A stretch of 64,000 nt of DNA from Cerina litoralis (GCA_022008415.1 JAIRBC010000008.1:1-64000); one strand, 5' to 3'. Shown: positions 26,106 through 35,163, numbered from the stretch's first letter. Numbers and translations are program-made. Notes: generated by a model not told the origin, from the sequence alone.

Positions 26106-27683
26106 TTACTTTTTGGTATTTTCCAGTAGGATTACGGACGGACTTTCCTCTAGCCATTTTTTGCTCAGTCCCGTGGTATCCCCTTGGGCCAAAAAATAGA
26201 CAAAGGAACCCAGGGCCAGGTCAATGTCCCCGTCGTTATCAATATCTCCCGCATCCATTACGATCCACCGACCTTTGGTAGCTTCTGGGAATGTGAAATC
26301 TTCATACGTTAAATCTCCCTTGTTCTCCAAATACACAAAGCTTTCTTCCGGATGGTCGCGATAATCGGGGAAAAAGGAAATGGCGGCGATGTCCAGATCT
26401 CCGTCAAGATCATAGTCACGTGCCATGGCCTTGTAGGCGCCGTTGAGCTGATAGAAATAAGCTTGCTCAAAATTGGTATTTCCGTCGTTCAAAAAAATAT
26501 AGACCCCGTGATAGTCTTTTAGTATCGGACTTTTGTCGGCGTTGTCCCCACAGACGTAAAGGATATCCAGATGGCCATCCGAATTAAAATCGGCTAGTTC
26601 CATGTATTGGCTCCCGTTAAGGGGTGAAAATGTAAGCAATCTTTTTTCGTTAAAAGAGCCCCCGCCCTGGTTTTCATAGTAAAAAACACCTTCATCCCCT
26701 TGGGCCATTAGTACAAAAATATCGTTTAGACCGTCCTTGTTGTAGTCCCTGATAATTGCGGTAATGGCTCCGGGGCTAGTTTTTAATGGCCGTTCCACGT
26801 ACTTGTTTCCTCCCTGATTTTCGAACCAAACCAATTTACCCGTGAGGTCCCCGTATTCGCAGGCGACGATATCTTCCCTGCTATCGTTGTTAAGATCGCC
26901 GTAGGCCATGCAAACCGGTCGCTGAAGATGCGAGAGTACAGGGGTGGCAATCATTTGGTCTTTATTTTGCCTGGATTCTGTAATTTTAAGCATTTGCCCA
27001 TCGGGGGTATCGCTTGGAAATATATTCTTGCCGACGGTTGTCAGGTAAACGGTATCTTTTTTTTCGTAAAAATTAATGGGCGTATTGGTGAAGAGCAGAT
27101 TTCTTTCCAGGTTAAGATCTGGGTCTAGAAAGGTCAAGACGTTGTTGCCGCGTTTACCATCACTAAAGACGAGCCCCTTTCTTTTCTCCCGTATTTTCAC
27201 CATGGAGGTTAATGGAGGCCGGTGTACGATAGGAATCTCCTTATAAGCAAAGTGCTTTAGCCCCATTTTTATTTTATGTTCCCGCTTGGGGGGTAAAATG
27301 GTATCTGTGGAGTTGGTAGTGTAGAAGGCTACTATTTTTTGCCAATCCACTCTAGAAATGGTTGGTTTCTCGGGGAAAATATTCGCACTTTTTACAATCT
27401 TCGCATTTTCGGCGGAACCAAAAATACTGTCGGGCTGGTGGGCCCCCTTAAAAATACCCATCCGGTGTCCCATGGCCGGCAAGACATCGTTTTTCCAGAT
27501 GCCTTTTGGCAACTTGTCCGGCGAGACATAACTGTGGCAGGAGGCGCATCGTATTTGGGCAAGTCGGTCACCGCTAAGTCCCGAAACCGGAATATCGGCG
27601 GGGGAAGGTGCCCTTGTCTTATTTTTTTCAACACAGGATAGTCCCGAAATCAGTAATAGGGATATGACAAAGGATCGCTTCAT
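26106..27683 (-). CDS. Haem-c/FG-GAP (VCBS) repeat lipoprotein
   Basis: This 525-aa lipoprotein has a signal MKRSFVISLLLISGLSC (Cys 17). Residues 35-130 contain IRCASCHSYV, a single CxxCH haem-c motif at Cys46-His50, followed by VLPAMGHRMG, where a Met may be the sixth ligand. Residues 150-525 are at least six FG-GAP/VCBS repeats with Ca-binding DxNxDxxxD loops, for example DLNNDSREDIV, DYNKDGLNDIF, DFNSDGHLDILY, DYDLDGDLDIAAIS and DIDNDGDIDLALG. This makes an integrin-alpha-like propeller. The start is set at the ATG 27683, which gives the lipobox; the longer upstream frame lacks a signal. It stands alone between convergent and divergent neighbours. A surface electron carrier joined to a substrate-binding propeller is inferred. 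Related fusions occur near sugar oxidoreductases. Confidence 0.85.
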   Translation of the reverse strand: MKRSFVISLLLISGLSCVEKNKTRAPSPADIPVSGLSGDRLAQIRCASCHSYVSPDKLPKGIWKNDVLPAMGHRMGIFKGAHQPDSIFGSAENAKIVKSANIFPEKPTISRVDWQKIVAFYTTNSTDTILPPKREHKIKMGLKHFAYKEIPIVHRPPLTSMVKIREKRKGLVFSDGKRGNNVLTFLDPDLNLERNLLFTNTPINFYEKKDTVYLTTVGKNIFPSDTPDGQMLKITESRQNKDQMIATPVLSHLQRPVCMAYGDLNNDSREDIVACEYGDLTGKLVWFENQGGNKYVERPLKTSPGAITAIIRDYNKDGLNDIFVLMAQGDEGVFYYENQGGGSFNEKRLLTFSPLNGSQYMELADFNSDGHLDILYVCGDNADKSPILKDYHGVYIFLNDGNTNFEQAYFYQLNGAYKAMARDYDLDGDLDIAAISFFPDYRDHPEESFVYLENKGDLTYEDFTFPEATKGRWIVMDAGDIDNDGDIDLALGSFVYFLAQGDTTGLSKKWLEESPSVILLENTKK

Positions 27684-27885
27684 AAAAAGCCCAAAAGTTA
27701 CGTATTGCATGCGCACGAACAAAGAAAAAGTGTAAACTACTTTGAAACAAGAAGTTTAAATCCTGTCAGTTGCGTTTATAAGAACGATGGGTCGGGTATC
27801 AAGAATGGATAAAACCGTTCCGTATTCCATCAAGAAACTATGTGTTTTAAATAAAATATCCGAAGCCAATGATAACGGAATGCGA

Positions 27886-27893
27886 TATATTTG
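27886..27893 (+). promoter_or_regulatory. Candidate -7 box TATATTTG for phosphoesterase operon
   Basis: TATATTTG, an exact TAnnTTTG match, lies 86 bp before the ATG at 27980, a distance similar to that at 13660. A TTTG at the -33 position is not evident. It would drive the four-gene unit ending at 33021. Confidence 0.35.
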
Positions 27894-27979
27894 GACCTAG
27901 TCTATTTATACCGCAATCCAGTTTGGGGTTCTGGTAATTGTTGGCCTTATGTCATTTTAAATCAAAAATAATCAGTGTT

Positions 27980-29113
27980 ATGAAAAGAATTTTATCGATA
28001 TCGCTTTTATTGCTCTTCAATCTTGGTCAGTCCCGAGCTCAATCTGAAAAGAAAATTGCCTTCGGACCCTATATACAACAAATGGGCACCAAAGATGCAG
28101 CTGTTTGTTGGTCCACGCTTGTAGGTAGCATGACGGTTACGGATCCTTCCGGAAAAACGGATACCATTAGGGAATACAAGCAGCATGCCATCTATTTTCA
28201 AGGCCTTAAACCAGATACCAAATATTCTTACGATGTTTTAAACGATGGTTCTAACGAAGGAAAAGGAACCCTGACCACCTTCCCCGACAAGATAGTTCCT
28301 TTCAATTTTGTTGTTATTGGTGATACGCGAACCCGGAACAATGTCCATAAAAAGATAATCGAACAGGTAACTAAAAGAGATCCGCGATTTATCGTCAACT
28401 CTGGCGATCTGGTCTCCAATGGTTGGTCTATGAAGAACTGGGAGTCTTTTTTCGAGATCAATCACGATTTTATGAAGAACACCCCCTACTACCCTGTGTT
28501 GGGAAATCACGAAAAGGATTCCCCGTATTACTACAACTTTTTTGATCTTCCCAATAACGAACGCTACTATTATTTTACAGTTGGGGATGCGCTATTTATT
28601 GTTTTGGACAGTGAAGGACACCGTACCTCCATACCCGCTTATACCACGGAAGGCAATGAGGATGCCTACTGGGAGCAATCTGGCATAGAATATCTAAAAA
28701 AGGAGAAGGAATGGTTGGAGCAGGTTTTGAAATTAAACCATCAAGCTGGATTTGTCTTTATATTTCAACACCAGACCTTATATAGTGTAAAAAAGAGCCG
28801 GGTAGAGGAATCCAAAAAAGTCCGTGCTTTTTGGGGGGATATTTTTTCACGATATGGGGTACAGGTATTTCTCAACGGTCACGACCACCATTACCACCAT
28901 GCCTATGATAAAGGAGTTCATTTTATTACCTCGGCCGGAGGCGGAGCCCCTTTGTACGATATTGATGCCCCACAACCAGAAACCGTTAACTATAAGAAAA
29001 TTGAACACTTTATAAACGTTGAGGTGAAGCTGGACGAGGCCGTTTTGCACGTAATCGATATAGATGGGAACGAGTTCGATACGATCAAGGTCAAGAGACG
29101 GGATGTAAAATAG
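27980..29113 (+). CDS. Exported purple-acid-phosphatase-like metallophosphoesterase
   Basis: This 377-aa protein has a signal peptide (LSISLLLLFNLGQSRAQ). Residues 25-115 form a fibronectin-III-like domain with PYIQQMGTKDAAVCWST, as in purple acid phosphatases. The calcineurin-type catalytic domain follows, with VIGDTRTRNN, NSGDLVSNG, LGNHEKDS, FIFQHQTLYSV and FLNGHDHHYHHAY. All five metal-binding blocks are present. The start at ATG 27980 gives the signal peptide; an upstream TTG frame adds unneeded residues. It is 31 bp upstream of a second, larger phosphoesterase, and both precede a divergent DapA and a HAD gene. It is likely to hydrolyse phosphate esters outside the cytoplasm. The substrate is unknown. 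Confidence 0.87.
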   Translation: MKRILSISLLLLFNLGQSRAQSEKKIAFGPYIQQMGTKDAAVCWSTLVGSMTVTDPSGKTDTIREYKQHAIYFQGLKPDTKYSYDVLNDGSNEGKGTLTTFPDKIVPFNFVVIGDTRTRNNVHKKIIEQVTKRDPRFIVNSGDLVSNGWSMKNWESFFEINHDFMKNTPYYPVLGNHEKDSPYYYNFFDLPNNERYYYFTVGDALFIVLDSEGHRTSIPAYTTEGNEDAYWEQSGIEYLKKEKEWLEQVLKLNHQAGFVFIFQHQTLYSVKKSRVEESKKVRAFWGDIFSRYGVQVFLNGHDHHYHHAYDKGVHFITSAGGGAPLYDIDAPQPETVNYKKIEHFINVEVKLDEAVLHVIDIDGNEFDTIKVKRRDVK

Positions 29114-29144
29114 CTCCAGTTTAAGGCATCATTAATTTCTTATC

Positions 29145-31451
29145 ATGATGAGAATACCCTTTATCCTAATTCCCTTTTTCTTGCTCTTGTTAGCGCAGCG
29201 TTCGAACGCTCAAAAGGAGTGGGTTACGCAAACCTTGGAACCCCATCCTTATCTTGAACTAGGCGAGTGGTTGGCCCATGAGGGAGACCTCTCCTTGGAC
29301 AAGGTGATGGCCGATAACCCTAAACTCTGGAAGTCAGAAACGTTGAACAAACCTTTCTGGGAGAAAAATGGCATTAAATGGTTTAAACGTGAGGTTACGA
29401 TTCCAAAGAAACTAGAAGGACTCGATATTATTTTGCATATTAGCGTTGATCCGGGAGCGAATGTTTTCGTAGATGGAAAGGAGCTTTTTACGACCAGTGG
29501 ATATGGAGGAAAGGGAATCTTGTGCCGATCGGCAAAAGCGGGCCAGAAATACAGTATACAAATTAAGACCAAAAATGGAAATTACAACAGTCGCTTTTAC
29601 AATGCCCGTCTTGTCGGCATGCCCATTGGCTATGGTCAATTTTTGGCGGGTATCGATTTTCCCTTGCCAAAGGACGGATTGCGATTGACCGATTGGAAAT
29701 ATAAGCACAATGCAGATCAAGGGTCTTCCGAACCCGATTTTATCGATACGTCGTGGGAAGATAGAAGTACCGGGGCAAGTTGGAGCGGGGAGTACACGCA
29801 CGCGTGGTATCGGACCAAAATAGTTTTGCCAAAGACCATAGATACTTTTCAAGTTGTGGGAAGGGCCGTTCGGCTATTGGTAAATGCCAACGATAAAGGA
29901 GAAATATGGGTAAATGGCAAGTTGCGACAACAATTTACAGAGGGGGAGGGCAACATAAACCTGAGCAGCTCTGCAAAGGTGGGAGAAAGTATCTCGGTTG
30001 CCATAAAAGTCAGGAACGAATGGGGGTCCGGTGATTTGCGGGAGGTTCGCTTGATCACCGATGAGGCCTTTCAACTCAAAAAGACAATGGGAGAGGTCCG
30101 ATTGGCAATAGATCGGCTGGATCGATATTGTGAGAGACACCCGAAACCCAATATGGCCATCGTTAATAATGTTTCCAAAACGATGAAGGATTCCAGGAAC
30201 CTGGACTTGGCCGAGAGATTGGCCATCACCAACAGTGTTTTGAAAAGTGTGAAGGTAGCGCTGCAAAAGGAACCTGCATTTTTAATATTGCCCTATTTAC
30301 AAAACGTACAGGAAGATGCCATTACGATCATGTGGGAAACCGCCTTCCCAACTTTTGGTAAGGTGGTTTATGGACAACATGGACAGCTGAACGCTGAATC
30401 GGTGGAAAATGAAATACCGAAGTCCATGCACGAGATTACCTTGGTAGGCCTAAACCCTAATGAAAGCTATGAATACAGGGTAGAATCCGGGAACTTGCGG
30501 AGTGAGGTGCGTACGTTTAAAACAAAAAAACCAAAGGATGCGGCCATAAAAATCATAGTTTACGGGGACAATCGGTCTTATCCCAAAGTACATGAGAATG
30601 TGGTTAAAATGATGGCTGCGGAACAAGCGGATATGATCTTGAACATCGGCGACGTAGTATCTAAGGGGACCAACTTAACGGGATGGATCGATGAATATTT
30701 TTATCCCCTTAGGCATGTTAGTGGGTCGGTCCCAACCTATATTGCCATAGGCAACCACGAATATGGGGGATATAGCGAACAACGGGTAGTTCCCCCTTTT
30801 GAAAAGTACGTAGATCATCCATTGACCTCACCCGGCAGCACAGAGTATTTTTACTCCGTCGATTACGGTAATTCCCATTTTATATTTTTGGACCCCAACA
30901 AGTCGAATTTCGAGGAAGGGGAGGGAATCACCATAAATAGCCAGCAATACAATTGGTTTGTCAACGATTTAAAAAAAGCCAAGGGAACCAGCGAGTGGAT
31001 CTTTGCCTTAATGCACCAGCCCCCGTATTCGGAAGCTTGGTCTGGCGGGCCTTATGACGGCGAGCCCCCTTTGCGCAAGTATATCGTTCCCCTTATGGAA
31101 GCAAACGATGTAGATGTCGTGGTAAGCGGCCACACCCATGACTATGAACGCGGGTTGCCCCACCCGCCTTATGACCCCGAAACGGGAAAGGGAAACAACG
31201 TTACCTATATCATCTCTGGGGGAGGAGGTGCCAATCTGGACAACCATAAATATCACGAATGGGAGCAAATTGATTATCCAGACCATAAAGCGGTTAAAAA
31301 CAGCGATGCAACCGATGCGGGTGAATTTTATGCCTACCATTACGTGGTGTTCGAGATCGATGGAAAACACCTAAAGTGTACCGCTAGAAAGATGAACGGG
31401 GACGGGTCCGATGGGGGAATCTTGGATAGTTTTGAACTGCGGCACAAATAA
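29145..31451 (+). CDS. Large exported metallophosphoesterase with two beta-sandwich domains
   Basis: This 768-aa protein has a signal peptide ([18 protein letters not shown]). Residues 25-310 contain two galactose-binding-like jelly rolls of the type found in glycosidases: [11 protein letters not shown]...[10 protein letters not shown] and [12 protein letters not shown]...[12 protein letters not shown] helical linker (about 315-375) leads to an Fn3-like purple-acid-phosphatase N-domain ([18 protein letters not shown]). The catalytic domain shows [38 protein letters not shown] and [11 protein letters not shown]. The carbohydrate-binding-like front end is unusual for a phosphatase and suggests a phosphorylated glycan substrate. 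It is 31 bp from the smaller phosphoesterase and 5 bp from the DapA-like gene, so co-transcription is very likely. Confidence 0.87.
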   Translation: MMRIPFILIPFFLLLLAQRSNAQKEWVTQTLEPHPYLELGEWLAHEGDLSLDKVMADNPKLWKSETLNKPFWEKNGIKWFKREVTIPKKLEGLDIILHISVDPGANVFVDGKELFTTSGYGGKGILCRSAKAGQKYSIQIKTKNGNYNSRFYNARLVGMPIGYGQFLAGIDFPLPKDGLRLTDWKYKHNADQGSSEPDFIDTSWEDRSTGASWSGEYTHAWYRTKIVLPKTIDTFQVVGRAVRLLVNANDKGEIWVNGKLRQQFTEGEGNINLSSSAKVGESISVAIKVRNEWGSGDLREVRLITDEAFQLKKTMGEVRLAIDRLDRYCERHPKPNMAIVNNVSKTMKDSRNLDLAERLAITNSVLKSVKVALQKEPAFLILPYLQNVQEDAITIMWETAFPTFGKVVYGQHGQLNAESVENEIPKSMHEITLVGLNPNESYEYRVESGNLRSEVRTFKTKKPKDAAIKIIVYGDNRSYPKVHENVVKMMAAEQADMILNIGDVVSKGTNLTGWIDEYFYPLRHVSGSVPTYIAIGNHEYGGYSEQRVVPPFEKYVDHPLTSPGSTEYFYSVDYGNSHFIFLDPNKSNFEEGEGITINSQQYNWFVNDLKKAKGTSEWIFALMHQPPYSEAWSGGPYDGEPPLRKYIVPLMEANDVDVVVSGHTHDYERGLPHPPYDPETGKGNNVTYIISGGGGANLDNHKYHEWEQIDYPDHKAVKNSDATDAGEFYAYHYVVFEIDGKHLKCTARKMNGDGSDGGILDSFELRHK

Positions 31452-31456
31452 TAATT

Positions 31457-32371
31457 TTGAAAAAGAAATTATTTCCCCTTAACGGAATTGTCACGGTCCT
31501 CAATACCCCCTTTGACATTGATGGCAAAATTGACTTGTTTGCCCTGAAAAATAATGTTAAGGAGGCATTGAAAGCGGGAGTAGCTGGTTTTTTGGTTCCC
31601 GCCATGGCGGCCGAAGTTTACAAATTGTCCGAACTGGAACGGATACGAATGGTAGCCAAGGTTCTTGAAACGGTATCAGGTAGGGTTCCAGTAATCGCCG
31701 GTGCCGGGGAAAGCGATTTTTTGAAAAGCAAAAAATTGTTGAAGGCCTACCAAGACGTGGGTTGCAGGAATGTACTATTTCAAATACCCTTTACGAACGA
31801 AGATCAGTTTAAGGAACAGTTTATGAAACTGGCGGACCTAGGGCCGGACATGATCATGTTACAAGATTGGGACGCCACGGGTTACGGTCTTTCTGATGAA
31901 TTGATTTTGAATCTATTCGAAAATGTGGGGGCATTCCGTTGCCTAAAGATAGAAACCGTTCCTGCTGGAATCAAATATTCCCGAATTTTAAAACTGACCA
32001 ACGGTTGTTTAAACGTCAGTGGAGGTTGGGCCGTATCCCAAATGATAGAGGGACTACAGCGGGGAGTCCATGCTTTTATGCCTACGGGAATGCATTATAT
32101 TTATACGGAGATTTATAGAAGGTTTGAAGCGGGAAATATGTTAGGGGCCCAAAGTTTGTTCGGGCAAATACTTCCGGTTTTGGCATTTTCAAATCAACAC
32201 CTGGATATCTCCATTCATTTTTTCAAGCGATTGTTATACCGCCAAGGCATTTATCCTACCCCTAATGTGCGCCTGCCGATTTTGCCCTTTGATTCCCTAC
32301 ATAAAAAAATATCCGACGGACATATTGACCGTATCCTTGAAATTGAGGCGAATTTAAAAAATAAGATATGA
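31457..32371 (+). CDS. Divergent DapA-fold protein with altered active site
   Basis: This 304-aa cytoplasmic protein has the (beta/alpha)8 pattern and length of the DHDPS/N-acetylneuraminate lyase family. The start PLNGIVTVLNTPFDIDGKID is typical, and a Schiff-base Lys is present at 164 (CLKIETVP). Two hallmarks are lost. The GTTGE carboxylate loop is replaced by PAMAAEV (about 48-54), and the catalytic Tyr of YNxP is replaced by LQDWDATGYG (about 135-144). The start is TTG (31457), 5 bp after the phosphoesterase stop, and the stop overlaps the HAD start by four bases. It may use a different acid or no pyruvoyl substrate. 5-dehydro-4-deoxyglucarate dehydratase-like chemistry is one alternative. 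Fold is clear, reaction unknown. Confidence 0.78.
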   Translation: MKKKLFPLNGIVTVLNTPFDIDGKIDLFALKNNVKEALKAGVAGFLVPAMAAEVYKLSELERIRMVAKVLETVSGRVPVIAGAGESDFLKSKKLLKAYQDVGCRNVLFQIPFTNEDQFKEQFMKLADLGPDMIMLQDWDATGYGLSDELILNLFENVGAFRCLKIETVPAGIKYSRILKLTNGCLNVSGGWAVSQMIEGLQRGVHAFMPTGMHYIYTEIYRRFEAGNMLGAQSLFGQILPVLAFSNQHLDISIHFFKRLLYRQGIYPTPNVRLPILPFDSLHKKISDGHIDRILEIEANLKNKI

Positions 32372-33021
32372 TTACCACTGTAATCTTTGACATGAACGGG
32401 GTCATTACAGACGACGAGGAATGCCATGAACTGGCGACCAAACGTGCATTCGAACAGGTAGGTTTGGATGTTACCCCGGAAATCTACAGGAGATTTTGTC
32501 TGGGCAGGACCGATCTTGCGGCATTTAAGGAGCTCATTGAAATATACAGCCTTTACCATGTAAAACTGGAGCGGATCATAGCCGACAAAACTAAAATTTA
32601 TTTGGAGCTGATCCGGCACGAATTAAAGATATACCCCGAGGTGGTGGACCTTATCGATCGGCTTTACAAAAACTATACCCTGGCCCTGACGACCAGCTCA
32701 ACCCTAAGCGAAGCGCAAACGGTGATAATTAAGTTGAGGTTACAGGATAAGTTTAGAATCGTTGTTACTTCGGAAGACGTTGTCTATGGCAAGCCACATC
32801 CCGAGCCATATCTGCTAACAGCAAAAAAATTGGGGGTTGATCCAAAAGCGTGTTTGGTTATCGAGGATTCGGAAAACGGCGTACGATCTGCCAAAGCGGC
32901 GGGCATGAAATGTGTCGCCATAACCAATTCCGAAAAGCGGGACAAATTGATGCTGGCCGACCATATCGTAGACCGTTTTTCTGAGATTACGGACGAATTT
33001 ATTCGACAAATCCCCAACTAG
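32368..33021 (+). CDS. HAD-superfamily protein with DxN motif I
   Basis: This 217-aa cytoplasmic HAD subfamily IA protein resembles beta-phosphoglucomutase and sugar phosphatases. Motif I reads VIFDMNGVITDDE: the nucleophile Asp8 is present, but the usual acid/base Asp is Asn10. Motif II is LALTTSSTLSEA, motif III includes YGKPHPEPYLLTAKKLG, and motif IV is VIEDSENGVRSAKAAGM. The rest is regular, so the Asn change is not due to frameshift. It should lower ordinary phosphatase turnover and may favour another role, though DMNG variants do exist in the superfamily. It overlaps the DapA-like gene by ATGA and is the last gene of the operon. The pair probably acts on the same intermediate. Confidence 0.82.
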   Translation: MITTVIFDMNGVITDDEECHELATKRAFEQVGLDVTPEIYRRFCLGRTDLAAFKELIEIYSLYHVKLERIIADKTKIYLELIRHELKIYPEVVDLIDRLYKNYTLALTTSSTLSEAQTVIIKLRLQDKFRIVVTSEDVVYGKPHPEPYLLTAKKLGVDPKACLVIEDSENGVRSAKAAGMKCVAITNSEKRDKLMLADHIVDRFSEITDEFIRQIPN

Positions 33022-33040
33022 AAAGTCTTTCGTCCTTTAG

Positions 33041-33078
33041 CTCTGAAGTTTCAGAGTGGTCGTTAATCCTTTAGCGAC
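33041..33078. terminator. Double hairpin between convergent genes
   Basis: CTCTGAAGTTTCAGAG (33041-33056) and GTCGTTAA (33059-33066) paired with TTAGCGAC (33071-33078, one G-T pair) form two adjacent stems in the 67-bp gap between convergent stops at 33021 and 33089. Position and structure suit a bidirectional terminator, although only a short TTTTA tract follows. Confidence 0.5.
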
Positions 33079-33088
33079 AGAGGTCCTT

Positions 33089-34645
33089 TTATTTCAATTC
33101 TTCAATTACCTCGATGAGTGATTTATAGATCAACGGGGCAGTATCGGGACCAAGGGAATTTCCTTCCCCATAGGTATCGCCCTTATCGTTGTACAAATAG
33201 GGTTTTTTAACGTCCCATTCACTTTTAGGGATGATATAGCCGATCTCATCGTTGGAAAGTCCCAAGTAAAATTTGTACTTGTCCTTGATAAAAGTCTGTA
33301 GAGGGGGTACCTCCACGGGTTGTATGTCAAAATCCCTCCCAGGAGGTGCTTCCACGCCGCCAAATACGATTTCTGGATAGATTTCCCCAGGAATGCTTAG
33401 AAATAGGGCAGGACCTATCCGTATGGCACCAACTTCCGTTCGTTTCTCAAAATACGCGGGCATCCCCATCTTGATCAATCCGATACCGCTTGCGATTATA
33501 AAGGTAATATTATCCAACGGAGCCATCAAGGTCTTCGCACGGACCGATATTTTTGTGTCGGCAACGGTATCCCCGCGTTGCCGTAAGGCTTCGAGGGACA
33601 TCAGGGCAATATGGTCCCCAAGTGCCTTTGTCTTTTCAAAGGTAGGCTTGGAATAAGGTTCGCCCGTAAAGGGATCGTGAATGGCTATGGACGGATGGGG
33701 GGCCATGAGTCCGCCTATGGTGCCAGAGAAGTAGACCGCCACACCGCCCAAGCCTTCCTGCATCAATTCGTTTCCATTGTAGACTCCATTTTCAACGGCT
33801 TCTCGAACGTAATGCGGAAAATCGGAACTGATCAGCAGATTCTGGCTCCAAAGGGTTTCTGGATGGTTGGACCAATTGATCAAGGTTCCCATGGTCTTGT
33901 CCGTGCCAGCATCTAATACCTGCATTAAATGGATTCCCGGAGCCTTAACGATGGGTTTTCTCGTATCTTTCATCAGTACGGAGTCCTTGCCCGACAGGTC
34001 TTCGGCAAAGACTAGTTTGGCGGGCCGTAGTTTTTTTGTCGCTTCCACGATGGATGCGACCGTTTGTTCCTTTACGTATTCCATCTGATCCGGATTTACC
34101 CCGGAATTGAACATGTTTTCTCCCCAAATACCAACCAGATCATTGCTTTCGTGTGTATGGGTAGATGAAATAAGGACATAATCGAGGCCCAATTCCTTGG
34201 GTACCCGATTCCTGATATCTATGACATCCCCTAACAGAAAACCGATAGCATCCATTGAAACCATGGCGATGCGGTGCTGGCCGTCGTCCAGGACCATGGC
34301 CCGTGACCAAACGTCGTCATGTACTCCTTGGGCCGGTTTGGCATTGCTCATCCCAGCGATCCAAAAGGCATCGAACTTGCCGTTGCCGTTCACGTCATTG
34401 TAGGTGTCGCCGTCCGCTTTATTGTATTTATGGTCGTTGTTGGCATCGTTCCAGGTATCGATTATCGTCGGGGTTATCGGTTTTTTAGAAAAACCCGCGC
34501 TGACTTGCTGGGGACTTTCGTTGGTAAGGCTTATATCGATATGGTAGCCTGGGTGGCGATCGCGCCAGTTGTACATAAAAATACCCCCTATTACCAAAAG
34601 GATCAATACGATTAGAATCCCAAAAATTTTAAAAAGTTTCTTCAT
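33089..34645 (-). CDS. Membrane-anchored neutral-ceramidase-fold protein with Ca-loop insert
   Basis: This 518-aa protein has an N-terminal membrane anchor (FKIFGILIVLILLVIGGIFM) and an extracytoplasmic domain of the neutral/alkaline non-lysosomal ceramidase N-terminal family. Supporting motifs are VSAGFSKKPITPTI, GVHDDVWSRAMVLDDG, and the zinc-site THTHESND (His163, His165). Residues 65-95 hold an insertion rich in D-x-N-x-D (DANND, DGDTYNDVNGNGKFD) like calcium loops in dockerin and thrombospondin-3 repeats, interrupting the family's first strand. It is shorter than true ceramidases (about 650-700 aa) and lacks their C-terminal Ig-like domain. Many such short bacterial members are uncharacterised amidases or esterases, so ceramide as substrate is not implied. 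It is a single gene converging on the DapA/HAD operon. Confidence 0.78.
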   Translation of the reverse strand: MKKLFKIFGILIVLILLVIGGIFMYNWRDRHPGYHIDISLTNESPQQVSAGFSKKPITPTIIDTWNDANNDHKYNKADGDTYNDVNGNGKFDAFWIAGMSNAKPAQGVHDDVWSRAMVLDDGQHRIAMVSMDAIGFLLGDVIDIRNRVPKELGLDYVLISSTHTHESNDLVGIWGENMFNSGVNPDQMEYVKEQTVASIVEATKKLRPAKLVFAEDLSGKDSVLMKDTRKPIVKAPGIHLMQVLDAGTDKTMGTLINWSNHPETLWSQNLLISSDFPHYVREAVENGVYNGNELMQEGLGGVAVYFSGTIGGLMAPHPSIAIHDPFTGEPYSKPTFEKTKALGDHIALMSLEALRQRGDTVADTKISVRAKTLMAPLDNITFIIASGIGLIKMGMPAYFEKRTEVGAIRIGPALFLSIPGEIYPEIVFGGVEAPPGRDFDIQPVEVPPLQTFIKDKYKFYLGLSNDEIGYIIPKSEWDVKKPYLYNDKGDTYGEGNSLGPDTAPLIYKSLIEVIEELK

Positions 34646-34725
34646 TTCTTTTCATTTTTGATTGATAATGGTCATGCTATTACCCATGTCTTGTTTCCAT
34701 TATTGTTGCTATTTACCTACAACTT

Positions 34726-34793
34726 GAAATTCGCTTGTTTTGCCCCAACCCTAAAGTGTAACAATCGAATTTCGAGTTTCCTCCTTTTAGGGT
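34726..34793 (+). repeat. Interleaved inverted repeat (A-B-A'-B' order), copy 2
   Basis: A GAAATTCG (34726-34733), B CCCTAAA (34749-34755), A' CGAATTTC (34766-34773) and B' TTTAGGG (34786-34792). The B arms and the TTTGCCCC...CCCTAAAG stretch match copy 1 at 4711-4828, while the A arms differ in sequence but stay self-complementary. Confidence 0.7.
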
Positions 34794-34887
34794 CGGGAAT
34801 AGAAACCTTGAAGGCACTATTCTAGGGAACGTTGGTCGGTTGCTTTTTTCATAAACACTTAACCAAACTTCACAAATATCCCCTGCG

Positions 34888-34914
34888 CCCGCCCGTACTG
34901 TTTGGGCAGGCCTT
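34888..34914 (-). repeat. CCTGCCC palindromic element, copy 2
   Basis: Its reverse complement matches 2188-2214 at 25 of 27 positions. The arms CCCGCCC and GGGCAGG can partly pair. It is intergenic, like the first copy. Confidence 0.75.
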
Positions 34915-35163
34915 TAAAGGTGGAATCAATGCTGACACCCTAACAAAACAGGTAAAATCAATATATTTCTTAACCTAACTAACTTTTACTCCGACAAACT
35001 CATAAAAATCGTTTTTATATAAATTTGGATTAAGAACTGGCTTAAATTGAAAGTCTTGTTTCTTTGTTCTTGTTTATACTCATTGTCCAATAAGTCTTTT
35101 TTCAATAAACTCGGGTGTCTGAGCTAGAAAGACCGAGAACAAGCATAACGCAGTTATCGGACT

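Larger units (their letters stand above)
34646..35163. other. Long intergenic region with two repeat elements
   Basis: No supported gene lies in these 518 bases, which separate two ceramidase-fold genes on the same strand. The region contains the second interleaved inverted repeat (34726-34793) and the reverse copy of the CCTGCCC palindrome (34888-34914). A/T-rich DNA from 34920 to 35100 has no recognisable motif. Confidence 0.6.
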
